64,000 nucleotides of DNA from Nomia melanderi (taxonomy: Eukaryota; Arthropoda; Insecta; Hymenoptera; Halictidae): the NCBI RefSeq assembly GCF_051020985.1, contig NC_134999.1, forward strand, positions 38,873,660-38,937,659, in the 5' to 3' direction. Under the pieces are notes generated by a model. The model was not told the origin of the DNA. It did no database searches and worked only from the letters and a program-made list of their open reading frames with translations. Made by a program: the position numbers and the translations under genes. Positions within the stretch are counted from its first letter, which is position 1. Each line of letters opens with the position of its first letter. Shown here piece after piece: positions 25,000-38,200 of this stretch.

Positions 25000-27900
25000 T
25001 GATAACTGGTTCAATTATGAAATGACGTGAACGCACGTCAATGGTCGTTGGTGAATTAATATCTTCGCTGGTGTTCGTGACTATCGATTAATCATGGAGG
25101 GACGTGGCCGTGGAAAAAGTCCTTTTCGTCCCGTTCCGGATATTTCGTAAACTATAGACCTCAGTGTTGGGAACAATGGCGTTGATGATCTCGTAATTGA
25201 GATCTCTCGTGTTCCTATTGATGCGTCAGGATATAAATTGATTGTATTGTGGGGGATTTTGAGAGGAATTTAATGGTTAGTCTGTCGATAATGGGAGATG
25301 GTTCTTGGTGAATTGTTTCGTCGCTTTGATTGTTTTCTTAATGTCGTATGAAAGGTCTTGACGTGTTATTTAGTTGCACAGAACATCCAAGATGCTTACC
25401 GTTAGTTTTCTAAATCTTACTAGTTTCTGTATCGATCAATATCATATCAGACAATGTTCAATATTATACACAGTCAAAACTATTCGATCGCGCGGCATCA
25501 TCTCCATCTATATCGCTCCTTAATTTCTCAGGCCTATGATCAATGTTGCAGAAACTTAGGCAACTCTCGTCTATCAATTCGAAATCGCTCGATGACAGCG
25601 CGCCAGACATGTATGCAAATGATCATCGAGGACGGTTTTCGGTGTGAAGCAGGGTTAACGGTGCTCAGCATTCGCCGAGTCGGGTTAAGTCCGGTCCAGG
25701 TGCCGCCTGCTATGCCAGCCGGTGAGATGTTGCTCCTGGTGGACCTGATCGAGCTCGCTCGTGCCATTGACCGCCATTGACTCCCCCACGTACGACACAT
25801 TGCCCGACGTGTCCGCCATGCCGGCGTGTTTCTCGAGTCACCTCTACCCGCATGGATCCGACGCGGAAAGTAACAATTTTCGAGTGGATCGTCTCTGTTC
25901 ATCGACCAATCATAAATGACTCGAGACCCGGGATCAACTTCGTTTCATAATGGTACCAGCACCTGACATTTTCGAATCCCATACGTTTAACGTGCCTGCA
26001 ATAATCAGAAATTTCAGCGATTCATCGGGATACGCAAGTCCCTTTACATTAAATGATACTGTTTCGAAAAATCAGGTTACAAAATTAAAACTAAAAAAGT
26101 TCCGTCTTTATTCATCGTTTAAAAAATCACCTACAGTTAAATGAGCACTCGCATTTCAATGGTCGAACTGTAATAACGTTTAGTAAAGTATACCGTTATA
26201 ATTTTTGATAATAGAGCTTGTCACGTCGAATTAACCAACTGTCGATTATTCTCTGAAATATTCTTCGTCGAGAAAAAATAAAGTGTCTCTCCGTGTTCCT
26301 ATTATTAAAGTGACTTCTTAATAGGGGAGTTGTAGCTTCTAACGACGAAACGATAGTGACGAATAACGGAAACGTAAAATGGAATTAATGGGTTCATGTG
26401 AATCGCCGGTGGACTTTATGGACACTTAATAACTTCGGGAGACCCCATTACGGACACCTTGGTATCGACGGATCATTCGTCATTGCTCAATCGTCCGATC
26501 GATCCAATTACGGTCTCTGTGGCGGCCGACGATCCCGTCCGATTCGACCCGTTGATCTATGGGAGCTCATATATTGTAATCGACTAATCGAGTGAGGCGA
26601 GCGGGATGACGGCCGCGGACGGAGCGTCCGTTGAAAAAACGAGTCGGTGGGCAGTTTTCTTCACGGACGACCCACCGCACAATGCTTAGTTTGAACGATT
26701 GCGTAGATCCTTTCCGCGATTCGTCTCACATTCAGGACGAGCCACGAAAACGGTTGAATTAAACCCTCGTTACGCTGAATTGTCGATCAACAATGAGTTA
26801 ATTATAGTTGATTCGTCTCTAAACAGGTCTCGACTTGTTTATTCTGTTGGAATGACCCTCGAGTATTTTTGGTAACGAGGATAGGTAGTCGAAGAATCAG
26901 ATAAGTCTATCCGTAGTTCGATACTAAAAGATTGTTATTTGCATTGAATTTTCTACGAATTTCTAACTCCTGGCTGGACAGCCATTGTCTGTAACTACAT
27001 TCAATTCAAAGTTCATAATCTTATAATTATAGTATACCTTACAATTCGTCTGGGAGCTGTAATTTTCCTTTATAACTACTGGTCGCATTTAAAAGTCTAT
27101 TAAAACAGTCTTGCTTATCTTATCTCTTAATCAATTCCGACGTAATAGCTACAACTTTCACAAAAAATCGACTATGTAATCCCAGAAGTAAATCAAAATT
27201 TTCTGAAATCGATACTTCAATCTAAACGAGACGCAATAAATAAAAAATCGACATAACGGAGAAACGTTCTTTAACGTTAACGATCACAATGGATGGAGGT
27301 TTCGACGCCGACAGGGAACGATCGTTCGGTAGATCGGAACGGTTTACTCCGAGAGGACCAGGAACCGGAAACCAACGACCAGGTTTTCGCGAATTCGGCC
27401 GTACGTGCGCGCGCGCCAAAACACAACACTTCCGGAAACCGAGACGACCGTCGACGTCGTCTTTCACGGCGCTTGGCGAACGCGTGGGCGTACCGAAAGT
27501 TCAGCGCGGCCATATCGCGACTAACGCAAGGGACGCTTTAAATATATGTTGCCGCATAAACCATAAACCTGCTCGGCCGTGCCGGTAAGCCGAATCCACC
27601 AAAACAAAACAGAACCTGCTCCTTTCTTCGACGCTCTCCCGGAAACTGGCTCCGACTCGTATTGCGCCTCGCAAATGGTGCTTGCGATCGTCGGATCGCC
27701 CACGGTGAGCGTCGAAAGTGAAACACGTGGACCAGCTTTTCGACGAATTCACCTTGTACATATTCCGCTCTTTGCAGGTGGCCAATGGGCCGGCAACTGG
27801 GGGTGCAACTGTCTTTCGAGTTTCACAAAACGCTGGAACATCAACATTAAAATGGCCATCTTTCACGGGAAATGTCAAATCTTTTCTAGGTGTCGAAGGA

Positions 27901-28480
27901 ACCCTAATTTTCACGTTCCGTTATCAATATTTTTTATCAGGTTTCCTTAGTTTTTGTTGAATTAGTTATTTAGAATTTGATGGAGGAATGTAACATCTCG
28001 AAGAAGAATCCCCAGTGATTCGACAGTCGATTTCTTGCCGAGCCTAGCTCAAAGTAAGCTGCCGACTCGAGGATAGCAGCGCACCGCGCTCGAGGCCTTT
28101 TTCTAGCCGAGACTCGTACACAGGCTCTTCCTCGAAGAACATCGTCCCGGCGTACGCAGGTGCAATCTATCCATTCCGGGGACAAGACAATTTTCTTTCG
28201 CGCAAAGGAAGAAACCGCGCCGGGTACAGCTTTATTAAAGGAAACTAGCCGCTCGGGTCTGGCTCGTTGCCAGAGGTCTATCGCGGCTCGTTGCCGATTG
28301 CCCAAGCGGCGCTGTCGTCCAAATTTGGAGGATTTCTAGCGCAACGAGGCTTGCACTGCCGCCTCCGCCGCTGATTTATCGGTAATTTACCGCGCGCACC
28401 GCGAGGGAAACATAAATCCTGTATCAGCGGTTTACATCAAGCGGCGCGCGACGCGTGTCGCAAGAGCGCTCGTGGTGGCG
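25000..28480. other. AT-rich non-coding stretch
   Basis: No recognisable gene. A weak local similarity around TTGGTGAATT links 25045-25075 and 25300-25330. Long AT-rich plain segments lie at 26.0-26.4 and 26.8-27.25 kb. A pyrimidine tract ending in TTTGCAG at 27771-27777 resembles a 3' splice site, but the frame after it shows no recognisable protein. Confidence 0.6.
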
Positions 28481-28529
28481 CGAGCGGCGCAAAAGCGGCG
28501 CAAAGCGGCGGCGGCGGCGGCGGCGGCGG
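28481..28529 (+). repeat. (GCG)8 tract preceded by GCGGCGCAAA units
   Basis: GCG is repeated eight times at 28505-28529. Just upstream two imperfect decamers (GCGGCGCAAAA, GCGGCGCAAA) lead into it, suggesting the microsatellite grew out of the decamer repeat. One of three (GCG)8 tracts in the window. Confidence 0.9.
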
Positions 28530-29489
28530 TGGATGGAGCAGGTTCGAGGCAAGCGACACCGATCGCCGATGCGATCTACCCGATTTCCGCGCAATAATAT
28601 CGACCGTTTTCGCGTGGCCCGCCGGCTGAATTGACTTTCTAGAGAGGCGTTGTCGCGATAAGAGAGAAAACTGGATAGCTAATTGGCGGGTTCAACGTTC
28701 AAAGAGCGAGAAAGACGGAGATGGGGAGTAAAGAAGATGGGAAAAAATGGGCGTATGATCTCACGACCTAAACGGCCCGTTTCTCGTCGGAACGGAGGAG
28801 AAAAATCAGCGGAGGGAGAACGGGGCTAGTAATGAGATTTTCTAACCGTGGAAACCGTACGCTCTAACGACGACACGGGCGACTAGGGCGTGTGCACGAG
28901 CCTTTATTAAGGTCCCCGTGGTCACGAGGCGACCATATACCCTCGCCGGGTATAGATCGGATCGACGACTTTCGGGGCAATGGTTCGCTACCAGGAGGTG
29001 AGCTCATTAATTCAAATAAATCGCTCTATGCATCGCCGCGATCTCGAGAGACCGGTGGAAAAGAAAGCAGCGTCGGGTGCCTCGACGCTCAGGCCTGACC
29101 AAGACGAATGGAATAGCTCGTGTGGCTTCCCCTTATCTCCGATGCATTCCACTCGAACCTTGCCCCACGGTTACCGCCTTCCACCGCGGCGCGCGGACCC
29201 TCTTACCACGGCGAAGCTATGCGCCTAGCTCTCGCGGACGCGTTATCCGGCCAACTTCTTCGGGACGATTATCCGGCCGCTCGCGCGCGAGAGCTGACGA
29301 GCGGATCGCCCATCTGCCCGTTCGAACTGGTTCGGTTCCAGGCATCGCTATCTCACCCGCGGATAGGCGAACGCAAATGATCGCCGGCTTGGCGAAATTT
29401 GTTGATCATACATCATTCCGCCGGCCGGAGAGCGGTTATTTAGAACCGCCGGAGGGGATGCCGGGGCTTACGGACATCAGAGATGCGTC

Positions 29490-29940
29490 TAAGACACTAA
29501 TACCGTTTCCGAGGCTAAGCTGTTCCGAGCACTCCCAGCTTCCTTCTAGATACCACCGATCGGCGAGGGATAGGCCCCGGTCTCGACGGATTTCAGGAGT
29601 TGTCCGCCGTTTGGATTCTTTCCGGTGGCTCCTGGAATGTAACCGAACGATTTTAACTCGTGCCCTCCGCGCGATCTTCGCCTCCCGACTTCTAGTAAGA
29701 CTATTTTAGCTCCCAGGCTACGCAGCCTTCGAGCGTTCCCGCGTCTTAAGACACAGTCCCGAGTAATTCAAAGCTTCGGGCAATTCCTACCTCTTGGGAC
29801 ACGGAACCTGAGGTATTCCGGCTCCTAAGATCCAGTCTAAGAGTGATATACGGTTTCCGAACGATCCTCGCGGGAGCGGGATTTCGGTATGTAGCTCATA
29901 GGATCTAACTCGAATGATACGGATTCTTAGGGGATCAGCT
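29490..29940 (+). repeat. Degenerate repeat block around TAAGA(C/T)(A/C)C
   Basis: Related words recur in one orientation. GCGTCT(T)AAGACAC occurs at about 29486-29497 and 29742-29754. TAAGATCCAGTC followed by GAGTGATATACGG starts at 29826, and TAGGATCTAACTC followed by GAATGATACGG starts at 29899. A shorter related word starts at 29928. TACSGTTTCCGA (S = C or G) is shared by the 29490 and 29826 copies. Spacing is irregular and divergence is high, so copy borders cannot be set by eye. Confidence 0.45.
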
Positions 29941-31520
29941 CGGGAACGCTTCGACGATTGTGGCGTACTTCCTGATTGATTGAAACTGTTTCAGCTGGCT
30001 TTCGAAATAATGTCTCTAAATCAAATCGAAATAAAATAGAATTCCCGCGAGAAAAATATCTTCCTTCGAAGCGCGAATAATTTATAGATTTTTAAGTATG
30101 ATCCCCCTTGTCGTTACGCGTCCCCTACATTTGATTCTACGGTTTTACCCGATTCGAACGATTCATCGGTTCTTTCAACTTCTTCCGGTTTGCACCGTGT
30201 TATCTATCAACGAGCAACTCAAACGGAATGATTCTTCTAGGTATCTGCGAAATCGAAGACATTCAGCGGACAATGCCGTCGTCTCCAACAACTACCGAGC
30301 ATCAATCCAACGTATCGACGCCGATCAGGTCTGAACGGAGAACAAATCGTGAATGCACGACGCTAGCCCCGAGCTCCTCGTGCCATTCTAGCCTCCCCCG
30401 AGCTCCTGATAGTCGAACAAACCGCCGACACTACCGCTAACAAACAAGCATAATCAAATAAACCGTCCCGACGCGCCGCAATAAAAAGAAATCTTTCGAC
30501 TGCAGGCCGTAGCAGTCGGCCAGTGCAATCTAGCATCTCGGCGCGGGGGCGTCTCCGACGCAACCGCCGGCGCGTACGCACGATACGCATCTCGCGCGCC
30601 GTCCCGAGTCGCGCGAGGCGTTCTCGGACGCGCTTCACTTTTCACAAAAATCACCAAGATCTTCCACTTGATAGACGCACAAAGGACAGTCCGGTGAGGA
30701 GAGAAGAATCGCCGCTAACTATGTTGCAATTGAATATCTATGTCCCGCTTGCATGCCACGCCACGGACAGCGTCGCGCACTTCGCTTCTGCGTCGGAAGA
30801 AAATCCACCTATCGTGGAACGTAGGCTTCGGGTATCGTTATCGCGGTAAACCGATTCTAAATCAACTTCAACTTCGTCCTCTCCGTACATTACACTAATC
30901 CACTTCGTGTCCGACAATTGCCTATTCTCAGTTCGATTGATTAGTTGCCTCGTTCTTAGACTTCTCCAGAAGTAATCCAAATATCTTACCAACCCACTGA
31001 TGCTTTGGAACTTGCTGCAATTCGTAATTCTACTTCTCACGCAACCTACGAAATACAGCAGCGAAGCGCTTCTGTCGCCGATTCCAGCAACTCAATCCTC
31101 CGCATTCCACCGACTTCTCGGCGGAAGCCGAAATCCGCGCCGTGTAAAACACACGCGCGCGGATCCGCGCGGCGATATCAATTAACAAGAATCTCTTTCC
31201 GTTTACGATCATTTTTTCTCGGCGAAACACTGCGCCAGCCTCATTAAAACCTCCCTACCATCTGTCCGCGGGAGGCACATAAATCCTGCTGTCCCGGTTC
31301 CCCGCGTTCCCGGCGAGGTCCGAAGGGAGCCGCCAATGGCCGACTCTATTCCGCGGAGCTGAACGTCGCTCGCGGGTCGGCGCCGCTCGCGACTTATTTA
31401 AATAACATCTCCGTTATGGTAATCGACGATGGTAATAATGGTAATAACCGAGTTGTAACAGCCACGAAAATGGGCCAGCGCGGAGGACCGGCGCGCGTAC
31501 CCTTCTTTATCGTGGGCATC

Positions 31521-31540
31521 GACGCGACGCGACGCGACGC
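31521..31540 (+). repeat. (GACGC)4 pentamer repeat
   Basis: Four exact copies of GACGC. This is the reverse complement of the GCGTC repeat at 15987-16011. Confidence 0.95.
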
Positions 31541-34107
31541 TTCGCCAGCCTGTAATACGTGCCCCGGTGCCGGCCGTACGCGCTTACGCGCTACACGCAT
31601 CGTACACGCTTGTCCCGGCCACTATTCATCGGGGCCCCGGACGTTGGGCATCTTGTAAAAGCTCCGGAGCCCTGTTGCGAACGTTTGTCAGCTGCGACAA
31701 CCCGAGAAAAATGCGCCTAATTACCGGCCCGACCCGCCGGGCGTCCCGTTCATGGACATTGTATTTCGTTTCGAGATCGGTTTCATCCTTTGAATGATTC
31801 CTTCGAGGCTTATTAATTATTTTGTTTCTTCTTTGCTGACGGTATACGTGTCTCCCGTATGTTCGTTCATTGGTGTTGATTCTCGGGTGGTATACGGAAT
31901 TAATTTTATGGAAGATTATCTTTTTACCGTTGATTTATTGCTGCACAGGTATTTTGAACTTTTGACATATTTCCTAAAAGAAAAACGATAACCTGCGATA
32001 TCTATTATATTATAATATCTATATTGAATTGATTCTATTAACACAAGTGCATTTCGCGTGGGATATTCAATGCAGAATGCAACACAATAGCGTAATAAAT
32101 TTCTAAAGCACCTGGAAGGTGCATAAAATGTGACTCAGCTGAAAATATCCGGTCGACTGAATCATTAAATATTTTGATTATAAATTTTCAAGGAATTGAT
32201 CATTCCCCGCGGTGATCGGTTACTGTGTTCGTTAATTGATTAAAGAGAATTTTGCTCGAAACGAACGTTGTCGGGTTTCGCAATCGATGTGCACTGTCCA
32301 AAGTGTTACCGCGTCGAAGAATGAATATTTGCATTGGACGGAAATAATTTAAAACGTTCCATTTCTCTCGGTGTTGTTACAGAGAGTTTAATGAATGGAA
32401 CGCTCTGTTCCCCGATGACTAACGATCGCGGGTATTCGATTACGAGGGATCCGTGCTAGACATAGTCTAGAGGAGACTTGCGAAACGCAATACACGTTGA
32501 CACACGACTCCACCGTCTGCGACCTGCTCACGCCTATGCACGAACCAGTGCATAGATGCAATGCATTCGCACCACACATTGTTGCCCACACGCGAGTCCA
32601 CGTTCTCCGTGCTCAACAATACGTTCTCCGTTCGGCTTCTGAGCGAACTCGATGGAACCGAGTGAAACGGAGTGCTTGTAAAATATCCAAATTTCAAAGG
32701 AAATTCTCCGGTGTCTTGTCTCTACGACAGTTGTCAGGTATCATTGCTGATCGCGTAATCGCGTCGATATGAGCATAAAAACATGGAATTTCGCAAGAAG
32801 GATTACTCAATCGTTCGTACCAACATTTTAATCGATTCTCTTCATCGGAAACTTTCCACCATTGCCAACGTGACACGTGGATCCAAAAAAAAAATACCAA
32901 AGATTGAACCGCGAAGTCGCAACAATTGGTGCCTCGCGCGGTGTCAATAACACTGTCAGCGGCCGTTCAGCGACAGGAAATAAAGTGGGCGCATCTTAAT
33001 GGATTACACTTGTAGGCATCGCCTACTGCGGTCCCGCGGGCCCCTTATATCGCCAATTATAGTGCACGTTCGACGTATAAACACGTTATTTTATTAGCGG
33101 GGCCAGTAAAAGGGCGCGGCGTCGGTGCGTGGATCCTTTCACCTTTTTCTTGTTTCGTTTCGTGTGCCACGCGAGAAGGCAGACGAAGCGCGGGCGCGCG
33201 CGCGAGCACGCGTGGAAATTTCTCGAGCCCGGAGGACAATAAAAATCGGGGAAGGATTCGAGCGCGCGAGTCGATATCGATCGCTCGCCGCGGCACTTTA
33301 TGCCCGTTGGGGATCGCTTGAATAAATTCGACGGTGCCAGATTGCTCCAAGGTTATCCGGTGAATACCTTATTGCACGTTTTACGCGTCGCGCGGCCGAA
33401 TAAAAAGAAAGGGAAAAAGCCGGGCGAGAGTATTCCGCGCAGCGCGACGGGAGCGGTACCCGGGCGACTTCAACGCCTGCATAAGCGCTATCGGCGCCCG
33501 GCCCGGCGCGCGGCGACGCGCAGCTCGTTCTGAATGGCCCATTGTGTCGTCCGATCGGCGCGAATTTTTCGCCGATCCCGACGTGGACTCGCGTGGCCGC
33601 CCTCGATAGGCAGCAACGGGAATAAATTAACGTGCCGGTTAAACGTATCCGACCGACGGCCACGTATAATCGCGCGTGTCGTAACGCGTCCATTGTAAGC
33701 GAGAACCGGCTTCAAGTGCGTCCCGCGATCGCAGGAGGAAGTACCACCTAGGATTCTTTTTGGAACGGTGACGACCGGATTGCTCGCCACTTTTCAGCAG
33801 TTTCGGAACTTTGAGTATCGAGTATTGCATCTATTCGCTGTCTTTGAGTGTAATTTCATTTATTCTCTGTCGATTACATTTACCCGAAGGCTACTGTACA
33901 TCCCAATTGTTAATGAACGTTTCACGGAAACACAGGATTGTCAAAGAATTCATGAGAAACGACTGGTCCGTAGAGTGAAGCGAAGATAAGCTACGCGATA
34001 TGAAAGTCAGAGTGAAAAAAGTAAATCGGATGAAAGTTTCAAGTGGCCTATCGTCATCGAAGAGGTGTCACCTATAAATAGATGCAAACGCGAATGAAGT
34101 AACAGCT

Positions 34108-34125
34108 CGCGCGCGCGCGCGCGCG
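34108..34125. repeat. (CG)9 dinucleotide run
   Basis: Eighteen bases of uninterrupted CG. This has strong Z-DNA potential. The survival of a pure CG run fits a genome with little CpG methylation in non-coding DNA. Confidence 0.95.
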
Positions 34126-34870
34126 AAGAAACAGATCCTTTTCCCGATCACGAAATCGGTGCCGGACAACCGAGTTTCGCGGTCTATCGGTCTCCGGCCG
34201 TCTCGGACGCATTGTTCGATAATGCAGTGCCGCTTAAATCGTGCCGCGGAGGCCCGATTTCATGGGGGACACATTCCCAGACGGTCGGTGGTCTTGGCGC
34301 CCGCCTATCACCGGCCAGCAAACCGTGGCGAATAACTTATCGGGCGCGAAACCCGCGCCTCGCCGCGCCGCGCCACCGGCAGCCAGCCGACGCGTATCGC
34401 GATCCGAGATTCGAGCGATCGTTGGCGGAACGAACTCGGGGGGATCAGGGGCACCCTTAGTCACCCGAACCTCGATAGCGTTTTCGTCTTCTATCTCGCG
34501 ACTCCCATTCTACCCGAACGCGGCCGCTGCCATCCCGGCGAGTATACCTCCTCGAGATTTGCGATACGAGCCTCCCGCAGATACCAGATCCCCGTACGCA
34601 CCGTCCTCGCGCACAAGGTGTGTCCACGAACGTTTCTCTCCGTTGGTCGGATACCGGATCGATAGGGAACAAAGTTTATTAATTGAGACGTCCGCGGAAG
34701 ACGTTAAGGACACCGGTATTTTTGGAAATTCAATTTCCGAGGAGAATCGCGCCGGACAGATTAAACTGTCGAGCGTCCGAGTAAGGACGATGTTTATGGA
34801 TTTTTGCCATACGAGGGAAAACGGACGAGATTTTTCGTAAGAATTCCGTAACGAACATTCATAATTTTTT
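34126..34870. other. CpG-rich non-coding stretch
   Basis: Overlapping frames on both strands (a 199-codon plus frame and a 128-codon minus frame) cover the same CpG-rich DNA. This is the usual sign of low stop density rather than coding. No domain is recognised. Confidence 0.55.
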
Positions 34871-35232
34871 GAATATATCGACCGGATCTCAGCCATGATT
34901 CGGCTGGCAAAAATTTACTCACGAATCTCACGTTACGCTCTCGCGCCGTGCGGTGCCGATCTTGATGGCCTTGCGCACGCCACGGAATCGCGATGTCTAC
35001 AAGTTATTTAGGATCGTTCCAATTAAATGAAACCGAATCGAGAGGGGAGAGGAATAAAACGCGGAATATATCGATTCGATATTAATCGTGATTTTTACAA
35101 CGGAAATCCACCGGGGAATCTCATCTTACGTTCCGGTGCGCGTCGGACGGTGATCTTGATGGTTGTACCGCGTGATACGATCGCGACGTCCCATCATGTT
35201 TTAATAATACGATTCTTAATTATATTATGAAA
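34871..35232 (+). repeat. Diverged tandem duplication, offset 193 bp
   Basis: Matches in the same order keep a near-constant offset. GAATATATCGA is at 34871 and 35064 (193). AATCTCA leads into TTACG and then GATCTTGATGG at 34958 and 35152 (194). ATCGCGA(T/C)GTC is at 34987 and 35180 (193). Both copies end near ATGAAA at about 35027 and 35227. The units are roughly 160-170 bp, clearly diverged but nearly free of net indels over 120 bp. I see no third copy and no transposon ends. Confidence 0.75.
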
Positions 35233-38200
35233 GAGAAGGGGGAGAGAACGCAGCAGCGCTCGTAAAGGTTTCCGTCGTGCGCGCGGAGCATTTTTCAACG
35301 TGGCGGGCTTACACATCGGGCCAGCAGAAGTGGCTTTTTAAGGAGCGTTTTATTTTTGTACTGGACGCGACCACCGTTAATCCCGACCTTCTTACCTCGC
35401 CGATGATCCGACCGATAAATTCCGCGAGTCTCCTGCGAAACGGCCAACAGTCCCTTCCGACCACTATGCCGAGCTGTCGAGCATTTATTATCGCCGATAA
35501 CGCTCTCCGCTGTTACATTGTAACGCCACGATCGGGCACGGGCGAGATCCGAGTGCCCTCTGTTCAACAGAAAAACATGGACCATCTAAATTTATTCAAT
35601 CGGCAGCAATCTTTCCGTTTCAAACGCTCGAGGCGTTATCCGCTGAAACGCACTCCTGTAATATTTAAACCGTAGAACGAGGAACGTTCAAATTCGAAAT
35701 TAATATGGGGAAGCATAAAAATCTGCAAACTAAAGGTAATAAAATGTCCGGTAAACCCGTGGGATATTTATTGAGGAAATATTGAATTAAATGGAAGCCG
35801 CGGGTAGAGTAATTATGATGTTTAACAAGTTACTAATCTTTCGGAAAGTGAATATTTTAATATATTTTATGAATCCGTGCTGCAACCGTGTAATAATCGC
35901 GCCGGTATTTTATGAATATTAGCCTCTAATCGACACGTAAGCTGTCCAAAATTAATAAAGGGAGAATTGCAATTTGCACGTATTAGAAAGTTGAATTTAA
36001 ATGTTTTCCAAGGCTCCGCGCGCCGGGAGTGGTAGACTCGTGCGCGCGGAGGTAAAAAGGATCAGGATAATCGACACCGTAGCCGGGCTCGTTCGGCTTA
36101 TAATCGCGGCGGCTTCGTTAAACGGTGCGCGACGTGCATGGTAATTAAGCCGCGTGGCGTAATCCGCTTTAAAATCACGATAAATCCAGCCCCACCCCCT
36201 CGTGTCAACGCGCCTTAAGAACCGTACAATCACTCGCAACAATTATTTCGTATCGCTCGAAATTACTGGCGACTCGATGCCGCTGTTCAATGCTCGGCAC
36301 GTTTCTACTGAATCAGAAATTAATCACGAGTCCGTAGTTACTTAACGGCTATCTGTATATCTCAATGTTTCAACCCCGCGTTACAATCAAATACTCTGAA
36401 TGATATTCCGAATCATTTATAACCACTGAAACCGATAATATTAAATCGATCAGAGTCCTCCAGTGATACGCTAGATGCCAATAAGAAACCTTCAAATTCA
36501 TTCCTTCGCGTTTCGCGGCTGAATTATCCTACAGAACGAGAAGGTTTTAATGCCGATAATTAAATTGAAGCAATTAAAAATTTACAACCAACTGGGAATA
36601 AGAGTACTCGATTCAAAGCTCCCGAATATCAGGGTTCACCGAGAAAATTCGACAGTCGAGGGGTTAACGCACCGCGCGAGATCCGCAATCAAAGGATCCC
36701 GCCATTAGGCGCGAGGCAAAGCCGCCGACAACCGCGTCGACTCATCGGAGCATCCCGATTCGCCCGTCCAGTTCAGGATCCCGCGGTGTAACGGTTCCTA
36801 TCGCGGCAGATTCTATTTCATCTGGCGTCTATCGGTGTCGAGCGATCGCATCGCTCGCCGGCGGTGCTTCGACAGCGGCGTGAAAGATCGACGGCCGCGA
36901 TACCGGTCGTCCGAGGAGCAGCTCATAATCCGAAAGCGCGAGAAAGAGGCCGGCGTCCACGTGTCCCACGCCCTCGATTCGCGCAATTTATCAATTATCC
37001 CGGTCCCGCGGCTGATTAATCGACGCCACGGCGTCCTAGGCGACGCGTCGCGATCGCTGGATCCCGGATCGAGAGATAGAGGGACGTTCCGAACGGCGAC
37101 GTTCCTTCTCCATCACGGCGCTACGCATTCGTTCGCTGCCCGATGTTGAGCGACGAGCGGATATCGGCGATCGGACGTAAGTATGTGCGATCCACGGCCG
37201 TCGATCGACGTCCGGGCACGATCGCTACGCAGGAGAAACGAATCACGCGCCGCGATTAAATCTATGGGCCTGCCCGAGGACGACTTCCTCCGCGGAGACG
37301 ATCCCGGCCGAGGATGCCGATGGATCGATCGGGGAAACGCGTAATGCGACGGTACCGGGTGATCAATGACGCGGCCGGATATTGATGAGAATTAACGTTA
37401 ATCTTTTGTCACGGTGATCCATGCGCGGCATCTTCCGCGGTAGTCGAGAGAGCAGCTACTGCAGACACTGTGCGTGGATCTTGCGCTGACGTGGATTTCA
37501 CTGGATTTATTCTTTTATTCTCGGACGCTGCGGAATTGCATTTGGATTGCAGATTACGTTTCAAGTTTTCCTTCGTGAACGAGATATTGATACGATTCTT
37601 ATTGGAATTTGGATGTCTTCTTATGTTGATTCGAGGAATTAAGATCTTAGAAAGGAATATAAGTCCTTTGAACTGCAGAAAATGAGGTGATGATTATGGG
37701 AGGAGCGGAATAAAGTCGCAAGTGCACGCACGTTTACGTACTCGCAGCACATTTAGAAAGTATCAGTTTGGCCCATTAGATCCGAGCAAACGTTCGTTAA
37801 ACTTGAGAACTTTCTCTCGCGGATCTAATGAGAGCCACGCTGACGAGTTCATTCTGTATTACACGCTTGTACCCTCGCTCGTTTACGAGGCCAGATCGCC
37901 CGGCAACGGACAAAACCGGCAGAGAAATTGAGGAAAGGAGAATGATCAATTTCAAGGACTAGCGAAAACGAATAATGTATCGGTCGTTTAACACGAGATC
38001 TGATAGAGGCCCGTGTTCGAAGGTGGTATATGAACCTGCCACGCTCTCGTGATATCGGGACTTTCGGTTTCTGTAAATTATTTTGCTCGTTTGCAACATT
38101 CGTACATGAATAACGCGCGCTAAAAATTACACGGAAACTTCTCGAGTGAAAAGTTGACGGCGACAAGTTCCGAGGAACGAAACTACTGACTCGCGTATTG

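Larger units (their letters stand above)
28530..34107. other. Non-coding stretch with CpG-rich patches
   Basis: No recognisable gene outside the repeats listed separately. CpG-rich patches lie at 28.3-28.6, 30.4-30.65 and 33.06-33.75 kb. The 31.8-32.4 kb part is AT-rich and plain. An A10 run lies at 32885-32894. A 210-codon frame at 29077-29709 has an unremarkable Arg-rich composition and overlaps the degenerate repeat block. Confidence 0.6.

Noticed and set aside
27718..27960. TTTGCAG acceptor followed by an open frame
   Set aside because: No matching donor before the frame ends and no recognisable protein.
29077..29709. 210-codon plus frame
   Set aside because: Arg/Ser-rich, no ATG in good context, no domain, and overlaps a degenerate repeat block.
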